DNA of 64,000 nt from Amblyornis subalaris (Eukaryota > Chordata > Aves > Passeriformes > Ptilonorhynchidae), in assembly GCA_018881555.1 (NCBI GenBank), contig JACAXG010000055.1, forward strand, positions 1,922,001 through 1,986,000, in the 5' to 3' direction. The notes under the pieces were generated by a model. The model was not told where the DNA came from. It did not search any database and saw only the letters and a program-made list of their open reading frames with translations. Made by a program: the position numbers and the translations under genes. Positions 55,187-64,000 of this stretch are shown here, piece after piece (the stretch's first letter is position 1; each line of letters opens with the position of its first letter).

Positions 55187-56299
55187 AGGAGGTCTGTCAA
55201 GCCATCTGCACTGATTCTTGTAGAAGACAATTTTTGATCCAATTCACATGAATCAGAGTGCAACCATAAAATCTATAGGGACAGAGATTTGACTGCTGTT
55301 CCTTAGATTCAAAACACAGCTATGGGGAGAAAAAAGCAAGAAGCTGGACACATTAAGACTGGTGTACTGTGTGACTACTGCAGCTTTAAAAGGCACTTTT
55401 GCTCTTAACTTGTGTATCTAACCTAAATGTATCTGAACTACCTAATGAAATGGGGGAGTCAGTGGCAGATCCATTGTCTTGCCTATTTTAAAAGAGCAAA
55501 AAACCTTTCTTTCGGTGGCTAAGCACGGAATTACTTTAAGTAGCAGAAAAGCACAAGTGGACAGTACTAGTACTCTGTTATAGTGTGTCCCAAGCTAGGG
55601 AATTCCAAGTTTAATCACGAACTGCAAAGTCTATGAAATATTTTGTGTCTTCAAGCTTACAAATCCAAGTGACTATCATCAGCCAAAGGGCTGATGGAAA
55701 TACTGCCACTCTATGTAAAATATATTCTCCCAAATGTACACTGAAAAGCACAGTTACTGCAAGGTCTGTTCCTACTGTCTGAAGAGGCGAGACACAAAAC
55801 CTGGTAATTTTAGGAACCACATCATGGCTCATTTCTTTCTTTCCTCTCTGGCCTCATTCCCCAGTGTGCTATGCCCTTCCACTTTTCACCTTGAGTGATC
55901 TGTACAAAGTTATTTTTTAAAATAAGCACAAAGGTGTAAAATGACTGGATGGGGTTATAAGGAATGTGTTCTCACAGTTGTATTGGACTGTGCTCATCAT
56001 CCTCATTCCTCCTCCACTACTCCCATTAAATCCACTAACACCTAGATTTTTTAAATCTGAAACCTTTATGTAAATCTTCACAAATTTAGAAATAACTTGT
56101 GAAACAAAAAAAATTTTCCTTGTGTAGATCCTAATCTAAGAAATGCACTCCAGGAATGAACTTTTGGGAAAAAAAAAAATCAAGACCTTAAATTTCTATG
56201 CAGCTTTTCAACAGGCAAAATTTCCACTCTACTCTTCAGAAAAGTGAGATAATTACATAAACTGTGTTTGGTTGTGTGATAAAGACTTCTCCACACACC

Positions 56300-57020
56300 C
56301 ACAGAATTACTCAGAGGAACAACAGCAGAATGGAGAGCCTGGATAATACCCTGGTGGGCTACTGCCAGGGCCACCACATGAGCCATCAGCCTATCAAAAG
56401 CTCATCTCCACCAGCGCAGAGCAGCACACAAGGATCACCTATGGGACCCTGGNAGACCCTGCCAGCTCTGGGTGTGAAAGCATCTGCCCATCTCTAAGAG
56501 TAAGAGCACAGAGCGGCAGCAACTGGGACCTGGGAAGTCCTGGCCAGTCACACNTGAGCATGTGATGGTCTGTACCAACAACTGGAGTGGGGGTACGGCA
56601 TTGAGGGCTTGTACGTCCAGCTGCCAGCAGCTGGGGATACTGGGATGAAGGCAGACTTAGGCAGACTGACTGTGTGAGCCCACGTGCTGGAGGGCTCACA
56701 CCACCTTGTACACGTGTGATGTATCTCTACATATGTGCATATGTATTCTCACTACGGGACCTCCATCCTGCTTAGCCAGAAAGTAGAGGGGATGAAGGTG
56801 TCGGTGTTGCCTCTCTACTATGCATGACTGACTGGCCAAGTACAGATGTAACTCTGTTGTGTACACATGTTCTCTGTGTGTGTGCTTACGGGGAATACAT
56901 CTTCAGCCTTGGTATTGGCTGGACCTGGGGATATGGAGGAGCAGCAGCAGCAGCCTCACTTTCCTCAGGCTGTTGAATTCAGTATGATATATTCTCCTCT
57001 AATAAACTGATCTTAGCCAC
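56300..57020. mobile_element. Possible unclassified inserted element (LTR-like block)
   Basis: A GC-richer block of about 700 bp with sharp borders against AT-rich flanks. It has no splice sites or ORF with homology. On the + strand it ends TGATATATTCTCCTCTAATA followed by AACTGATCT, carrying an AATAAA near the end as LTR R regions do. I found no clear terminal TG...CA, target-site duplication or retroviral reading frame, so the class is uncertain. Confidence 0.28.
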
Positions 57021-60020
57021 TGAAAAGAGCATAATAACATTTGAGGCATGAAGATCCTTCTCTCAAAACAGTAACAAATTAGACATATATATATATTAAA
57101 AATGTTAAAAAAATAAGATTATGTAACTGATAAGAGGTAATTTATATTTCACGTTCCTTGCCAAAAAATACTTTAGTCTCAAAAGCTTTACTCCATGGAC
57201 TAATGAATTCATTAGTATCTTAAGAGTATCTCTTATCAACCAGCAATCTTATGCTTGTTTTCATCAACGGAATGTTTTAGGAACCTGTTATGATGATCGA
57301 GCTGCTTAATCAATTCCACATAAGACAAACACCTGGAGCACTTTGAGCAACAGAACTTTGGTCTCCTTCCCTCTGACACAGATAAGAGACAGCTTCTGTT
57401 TCCATAAACACATTGATGACCATGACAACCCATGGCAATATGATCATTCTTATTGCTGCTTTCTCTGACTTCAGTGACCTTGGATCCTAATCTGCCATCC
57501 TCATTTCCTTTGCCAAAAGCAGTAGTTAGTAATAGTGGAATCAGATAAGTTAATCAGAATGGTACCATGGCTGATGACCCCTTTGTCATGCTCAAGCTGA
57601 CTGATAAGGACATACACCACCTCAGAGACAGGTAATCATTAGCCAGCTTCATTTTTCTGTAGACAATCCACTGCCAAAAATTTTGTTGGAGCAGTTTTCA
57701 TCATAAAGCTCCAGTTGATCAGAGGATATAACATAAATCAAGATCATGCATACACACCAAGCTAGGCCAGAATAATTTCTATACTACATGTGATCTCATT
57801 GCACCAATGACCTCCAGCAGCTGGTTCATTTTTTCAGGCTAAGTGGAACAAGTAGACATCAAACAAGTATCTGTGCAAAAAAGACAAGTTACTTGATTCT
57901 ATGATACGCTTCCTTCTGCAGACAAGACACGAAAAGAATTCTCCCCTCTCTATCTGCTTCATCAACTCTGTTTACACACATCAGTAGCCTCTCAAGTGCT
58001 GCATCAAGCTAAAAATAAACAACAAAAAAATAGAAGGATGTTATTTATAACCAAAATCATTTCAGTCATCATGTTTACAGTGGAAACCTCTCAAGCCACA
58101 GAGGAAGCTGAAGGATAGCAAAACAGTGCAGTCAGAGGAAGAAATGACTGGGGTGGGGAGAGCGAAGAGAGAATTTAGAATGGGATTATAAATTTATATT
58201 CCAGTTTCACTGCTGAAAACATGGCATAAAGTAACTACCTTACTTAAGTAACATGAGGTTTTGTAAAGTCTCCAAGGATCCTCTGCAAGGCTCTCTTTCA
58301 AACACTTTCTGAAAGGATCTGTTCCTCTGCAAAACAGGCTACAGCCATTGCCATGCCTGAAGACATTCCTGAAGAACTAATGCTTCTGAAAGGCAACAAA
58401 GAACTTCAGCATAGGGCAGCCCCCCCTTGGGAAAGCAGTAGTGGTAACTATTTATCAAAGGTGCAACTCTCTTCCTGATAGTTCTGAGAGAGAAGTTCAA
58501 CTTCCCTATCCATATTAGGACATGCAAACATTTCATTCTTGGAAGCTATGCCATAACACACATTTTCTGTGCATATCTTTTGTGCACTAGGTATCAAACC
58601 AATCCTACATGAGCAGTGACTAGAACATGACTTCTGACAGATCCTGTCCTCATTTATGCAACAGTTGCTTGGTTAAGATATTATCCAAGCAATAGCAGTC
58701 TCCTGTCTTCTATGTACTTGAGTGTTGCTTCATGTTCTGAAGGGGAGTGCCAGACAGTGGAATAACCTTCCTCAACATTTTGATGCCAAGATTACACCTA
58801 AAGGCCATGAGTGCACAGCAAACACAGGACAACACTGCTTTTCCTTGAAATATTTTAAAATTCACTGTTAGCAAAGAATATGTAGAGAAGTTTCTCAAGT
58901 AAGTATTTCACAGCAACCCCCTGCTTTATTTGCAGCTCCTTTTATGGCTTCATATTTCTTCTGTGGCTGATGATAGAGCTCACATTTTAATGTGAGGCAG
59001 CCCCATGTCTGTTCTTAACTGCAAAAGCAAAAAAGACCAATCCTCATACAGCTGAAAACTTCTCCAAATGACCCTTCAAGTGTGTTTGGCAAAACAACCC
59101 AGCAGGAATGGATTCCTGCAACAGCTATAATAAAACAAGGTGTCATGAAGAAACTGGAAGAGCAACAAGGGTATCTGGGCTGAGAATCATCAAATGACAT
59201 GAAAAAAGGTTCATTGAGTAATTTTCTGATGACTTCTTCTTGCAAGAATCCTTTTTTCTTTCTCCGAAACACATATGCAAAAGAAACAAATGTCACCAGA
59301 AAGCAGGGAAAAAGAAAAATCAGACTTGCTACATCTTTAGTTAAAGACTCAGACTCGGTCACCTGTTCAGCTATATGGACATAAATGAAGCACCATCTAT
59401 AGCACTGCAATGCCACAGTGAAAAAAAGACCATATGTATCGCAAGAGACAGAAGATAAAGAAACAGCAAACCTGAAAGAAATAGGGAGGGCTTAGAAAAC
59501 AATGTTATGTGGAAACTGTGAAGCTGTGTCAGGATCCTGGTAAAGCAGGAGATGCAGGGTTAGNTGCTGACCATGCTGAAGTGGTGTAAATGAACTCAGG
59601 TCTAGCTTTGTCTGAGAAAGGAGTTGAACCATGTTATGCTATAAAGTTATGGTAGCAGCAGCAAAACTTCTGTATTTAGAGAAGATATTACAGTTGTCTG
59701 TATCTAGGAAAGATCTATAGTTTTGTTCCTGATGTGACTCTTCAGATTTTCCTGAGCTTAGCAGAGCTCTGTGAGAAGAGGAACAGGCAGCTAGCTCCCT
59801 GTGGGCACCTCTGACTAGCAAGCCAAGTGTTCTCTTGCATGGCATATGGGTTTTTTAATTCTGTGCCATGAAAATCAGGTGTCTCAGACAGAAATTTTGT
59901 AATAACTAATCAGCTCAATCCTTAGTTGATCTGCCCCTACTAGGCTAAACTCCAACAAGAATGCTTCAAACAACAGACACTGCAACCTTTGATCTGGATT
60001 GGAAAATTCTGTCCGTTCCT

Positions 60021-60135
60021 TAGAATCATAGAATGGCAGAAGGGATCTTCAAGACCACCTAGTTCCAAACCCCCTGCCATAGGGAGGGGCAGATTCCACT
60101 ACACCAGGCTGCTCAAAGCCCCACCCAACATGGGT
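60021..60135 (-). repeat. CR1 LINE 3' fragment (antisense on + strand)
   Basis: The sequence begins TAGAATCATAGAATGGCAGA, then AAGACCACCTAGTTCCAAAC with CCCCTGCCAT, then CCAGGCTGCTCAAAGCCCCA. This is the classic reverse complement of a CR1 3' end. Confidence 0.93.
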
Positions 60136-62821
60136 GAGAGGTTAGTTAAGAGAGGTTTTCTGAGGAGTTCTCAAGTCTCAGCCCTGTCTCAGAACCTGAT
60201 TTCCATAAAATAAATGAAAATGAGCAATTTGACCTTAGCTCTAGCCCAGTCTATGTGTCAGACTCTCAGGTTTTCAATTAACAGATTAAAATCTACTAAT
60301 TAGCTAACCCACACCCTCCCCAATATCCCACAACAACACAAACAAAATTGGACAAACAAAATGGTATGCAACAGTCAAAGCAGAGCAGTAAAACTTGATC
60401 CACTGCCTGTGCAAAACCAGTAAGGTTTCAGTGAAGGCTGGAGAAAAAGATTCTACCCAGGCAGTAAAAAAACAGATTGTCAAGAAAACCCCAAGAAGGT
60501 ACCCCTTGTCACGTGGAAGGTCTTCCCAGCTTGCTACTGCACAAAATAAAATAAATAGTTAATGCAACANTTTGAGAAGAGTAGTCCAAGTTCCTGCATA
60601 GGCCAGTGATTCATATATATACTCTTATAATCATAAATAAAAACCTAAATCCTATCAACCCAGCTGTCTTGCAAAAGTAATTCAACTACCTGCACAAATT
60701 TACAGCCGTATCTTCAAAGCCATGGAAATACTCGACATTTCTGTTTGTCTATAGCTTTCTCATTACCTGGGCACACGGTAAAGAAGCACAAGACCTGCAC
60801 TTTTCTGCTGCTCAGACTTCTGAAGAGCAAAAAGCTATAGATAACTGGTTATAAAATAACAATGGCAGGTCTTGTAGCCATATTAAGAAATATTATCATG
60901 AAGAACTATCACGAAATATGATCTAGCAGAACAACATTCTGCTAACAGATCTAGGGAAAGAAACACATCAGAATAAGGATGGTGTTTAATTCATCAAAGT
61001 TAACTGCGAAATCAATGGGCTAATTAGAACTTGAGAGTTTTAGCTTCAGTATGATTTTCTTGTACTAAAAGTTACAAGTTACCAAACAATCAGATAGAAG
61101 AAAAACATGCTTTAGAAAACCGGATCTTACAGAAAAAATATATCAGCAATAAAATAGAAGAAAAAATAGCAGTCCGCAGTTCACTGGGCAGAGACCAAGA
61201 GAGGCAGAGGAGCTCAAAGGACTCTGTGCTTTTCTAGGCAACTCACTGGCTGCACAAAAGTCCTGGTAGTTTAAGACAATACTGGTCTGTCTATACTATA
61301 ATAATAGTCAAAGCAGATAAATGTATGTTCAGTTCTTCTTTCTCAAGTTCTTAGCAAAACAGCAACATGGTTTCAGCCATGTGTTAGATCTGTGCCTCCA
61401 TATTGCATGATTTTCATATCACATTAAATAACCAATCAACTTTCCATATNGTTTCGGAATATTTAAGTTCTAAAAACATTATATTTTTGGGGACAGACTA
61501 CTACACCCATGAAGAACTGTGTACTAAAGATATGATTTGAACCACAGTAATGGACTAGAAATTCCAAACAAAAGGCAAGATGCAATGGCTGTTCAGTGCT
61601 CGAAGTCTTTGCTTAGAAAACAGTGCTCAGTTTGTGCCAGAGTTAAAAATGTCACCATTTCCTAGGCCTTTCACCTGGATCATGCTCAGTCATCTTCACT
61701 TTTTTTAATTATGTCAACGCCTTTAAGCAAACTGTTACCCTGCACAGAGGTTCTACAGTACAAGCAAAAAAAACTACAGCACATCAGCTCTGGACACGTT
61801 ACTTAGACAGAGGAGACACAGTTTAGTGAACAGAACGCAAGCATGGATGCGGCAGCAGGTTTTTTTGTCTTACTGGACTTACAACTTTCCTCCACTGAAA
61901 TCTGATTCTGAATACAACCCCATATTGCCCCAAGTCCCCCCACAGATGTATCTTTAAATGTAATGAAGTTTTTAGAATGAGACTGATGAGTTAAATACCC
62001 TCAAGCCTATACAAGGAAGTAAATGCTATTGCAAATTAATATGCTTCATCAGCTATCAACAGCAGTTCTGCACGTGTGAAACTTCACTCTCTCCCTGTAC
62101 TTTTTCCACACTCTGTTTCAGAGCTGTTTTACCATACAGTGCAAGATGATTAACAAAATACTTCAGCAATACTGCTAAATACAGAACTGAAATATCTGTC
62201 GTGTCTTAGGAAGGCTTAGCACTGTCATAAACCNAGTTTTTCAAGGTGTGATTAGTGTCCCTTGAAGAAGGCAAGAGCTGATCCCCAGAGTTAATTCAGT
62301 GCAAGTTGCCTGCATATGCTTGCTTCTGAAACAGTAAATTACCTTACTGTTTCTATTTCTACAGCAGCAGTAAAGNAGCATCCTACTTATGAAAATTCTG
62401 TAATATAAATCAAGACACCTGTTAACCCAAAATACCTTTTACTACACATTTAGTAAAAGACATTTTAAAAGTCTGCAGATTTTAGTCTTCCTTTGTGAAA
62501 ACTTCAGCCAAAAATATTCCAGTGCTCAGACCCTTGCTCTCAGTCATCCACATTGAAACCAGTGCTGTACAACCGTATTACTGTGATAGATATGAAGAAT
62601 TATGAACGTATATTCTGCTGATTCATCAGCAGAAATAATGCCAACAATCTAATACTTTTCCACACTACTGGACTATCTNTAAATAGCTGCAGCAACAGCC
62701 ACTTGGGTCCACTGAAATTTCGAAGCACCCTTAAGCTTTCAACCATATTTCAATGTTCAGGCAATTACAAGTTTTGCAATAGCAGCATGGGCACGAGCAC
62801 AGCAAATTTAAGCCAACTTAC

Positions 62822-63100
62822 TTTTCTGGCTGGCGTTTCCTAGTCGGTTTCACTGATCCCTTGCAAGGAGTTCAAAATGTTCCCACACTTCGTGAAACAG
62901 AAGTTGAAAAACACTGACATACGGAAAGGCAAAATCTTTGCCTTGAAGAAACTTGAAAACTGGAGGGGTGGGAAGGGGCGGGGGGGGAATAGTTCAGTTG
63001 AGGTTTTGGAAAGGTTTTGAAGATCTCTGGTTTGAAACTAGCAATAAAGTGCAAAGCAGTTAGTTTTTATCGTTAGAAGACTTCTTGGAAGAGTCGCTCT
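62822..63100 (-). other. Candidate 5' non-coding exon with strong donor (upper bound uncertain)
   Basis: On the minus strand GAAAA|GTAAGTTGG is a near-consensus 5' splice site at 62821, about 0.4-1 kb inside a CpG island in transcript direction. It could end a first non-coding exon of SLC26A5. The 5' boundary is not visible; 63100 is a placeholder at the island edge. Confidence 0.25.
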
Positions 63101-63189
63101 GACCCAAACTGACAGCTCACAGCCTAAAGCCGGAGGGGTGCAGCCACTACACGAGGAAATGACTGATCTCTCATCCTCCCTCTGGTTTC

Positions 63190-63860
63190 CCCTTCGGTGC
63201 TTCGCGTGTTTTACAGTGACGAGCGGTGCGGGAGGCGCGGACCGGCGGCTGCCCGGTCACGGCGCTGCCTTCGAACCGCTCCTGCCACACGCGGGGCTCC
63301 GGCCCCTCCAACGGGGCCGAGACCGGCCAAGGTAGCGGGGGCGGCACGGGGCGAGACCCTCAGGCCANCCCCGGCCCGGAGTGACCGAGCTGAAGCCACA
63401 GGCACCGGGACAGCCCGACCCGACCGCCGCTGCTCGCGGTGAGGCTCGCTCCCTCAGGGGAGATCCGCTCCCGGGAAGAGACCCCCCCGCCCCCTCCGCC
63501 GCCGGCCCCGCACGCCGCGCACGCCGCGCTCGCCCCCGCCCGCCCGGCCACGCTCCGCTCACCTCCCGGCGCCGCGTCCCTGCAGCCCGGCACCTCCACC
63601 CCGACCGCTGCAGCCGCCGCTCGGCTCCAAGGTGAGGAGCCCAGAGGTGCGNGCGGACGCCAGCCCCCGCCCCCTCCCGCCCCGCGGTCGCGGTCGCGGG
63701 CGCGCCTGGGACTCGTAGTTCCCCCTGCAGCCCCCACCGGGCGCGTCCCCGCCGCGGCCTACGAGTCCCAGGATGCCGCGGGGCCTTGCGCGTGCCCTGC
63801 CGGGCGGCGTGCACGGTCGCTGTCCTGCTCGCAGCCGCGGTGCCACCCCGCGCCCCCAGG
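63190..63860. promoter_or_regulatory. CpG island, probable promoter of SLC26A5 or of an unseen gene to the right
   Basis: A strongly G+C- and CpG-rich block, comparable to the DNAJC2/PSMC2 island. Consensus-like donors exist on both strands: minus GGGAG|GTGAGC with donor at 63562, and plus CCAAG|GTGAGG with donor at 63632 and GCG|GTGAGG at 63439. It could therefore be bidirectional. Long ORFs across the island are compositional artefacts. The minus direction would give SLC26A5 a first exon about 11 kb upstream of its start codon. Confidence 0.6.
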
Positions 63861-63873
63861 TCCGAGAGAACCG

Positions 63874-64000
63874 TAGAATCATGGACTCATAGGGTGATCA
63901 AGGTTGGAAGAGTCCTTCAACATCACCAAGTCCAACCGTCAAACCAGCCCCTGTAACCCCTAAACCACTAAAGCACATCACCCAGCGCCAGATGNAGACG
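63874..64000 (-). repeat. CR1 LINE 3' fragment, continuing beyond the window
   Basis: The sequence begins GAATCATGGACTCATAGGGT, then AAGGTTGGAAGAGTCCTTCA, then AAGTCCAACCGTC, and later CACATCACCCAGCGCCAGAT. It is the reverse complement of a CR1 3' end and abuts the CpG island. It is the same subfamily as the copy at 20288-20596. Confidence 0.9.

Larger units (their letters stand above)
52189..63100. other. Non-coding region upstream of the SLC26A5 coding exons (probable first intron)
   Basis: About 10.9 kb without any coding exon I can support. It contains CR1 fragments, a GATA-site cluster near 55.0 kb, a GC-richer block at 56.3-57.0 kb and scattered short ORFs without homology. The acceptor at 52189 shows that SLC26A5 has a 5' exon somewhere upstream, so most of this is likely intron 1. 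Confidence 0.55.

Noticed and set aside
57236..57433. 65-residue minus-strand ORF with a real ATG whose Cys/His spacing (CSRC ... HNRFLKH) fits the loose C2H2 zinc-finger pattern
   Set aside because: A single isolated match in a short ORF, without tandem fingers, TGEKP-like linkers or splice support. The pattern is loose enough to occur by chance in a window this size.
59015..59416. 133-residue minus-strand open frame with two hydrophobic stretches separated by a basic segment
   Set aside because: It begins at GTG rather than ATG, and no first-exon structure or homologous membrane protein is recognised. Hydrophobic frames are common on the T-rich strand of AT-rich introns.
63211..63882. Open frames of up to 185 residues on both strands in the right-hand CpG island
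   Set aside because: Low-complexity Arg/Pro/Gly/Ala composition on both strands at once, and no homology I recognise; typical CpG-island artefacts.

Overview
The window is vertebrate, and almost certainly avian, nuclear DNA. It holds four multi-exon protein genes with GT-AG introns, CpG-island promoters, and several truncated CR1 retrotransposon 3' ends of the type common in bird genomes. Gene order and orientation match the human 7q22 block PMPCB - DNAJC2 - PSMC2 - SLC26A5. I assembled every exon by hand. All codon phases close, and the predicted proteins (622, 433 and 737 residues) agree with the family lengths I know. The species cannot be fixed from the sequence. Isolated single 'n' bases are scattered throughout and look like assembly or consensus ambiguities. 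LAYOUT: 1-2.4 kb, the last five exons of PMPCB (+), the beta subunit of the mitochondrial processing peptidase. 2.6-19.3 kb, all 17 coding exons of DNAJC2/MPP11/ZRF1 (-), a ribosome-associated J-protein with two SANT domains; it meets PMPCB tail to tail with only 223 bp between stop codons. 19.2-19.7 kb, a CpG-rich divergent promoter shared with PSMC2. 19.66-28.7 kb, the complete 12-exon PSMC2 (+), the Rpt1 ATPase of the 19S proteasome. 28.7-30.65 kb, an intergenic gap between two convergent genes. 30.65-52.2 kb, all 18 coding exons of SLC26A5/prestin (-) with a 1.7-kb 3'UTR. 52.2-63.1 kb, non-coding sequence that is probably the first intron or upstream region of SLC26A5, with repeats and a GATA-site cluster. 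63.2-63.86 kb, a second CpG island, probably the SLC26A5 promoter or a bidirectional promoter. 63.87-64 kb, a CR1 fragment running off the window. FUNCTION: three neighbouring housekeeping genes serve protein quality control at different sites: presequence cleavage in mitochondria, nascent-chain folding at the ribosome, and 26S proteasome unfolding. They are packed with overlapping or shared regulatory edges. Prestin is functionally unrelated: it is the SLC26 anion transporter and motor protein of hair cells. I found no new multi-gene system. The most useful leads are the tightly coupled gene ends, prestin residue changes at conserved motifs, an in-frame alternative donor in prestin, the uncharacterised right-hand CpG island, and a cluster of GATA palindromes upstream of prestin.
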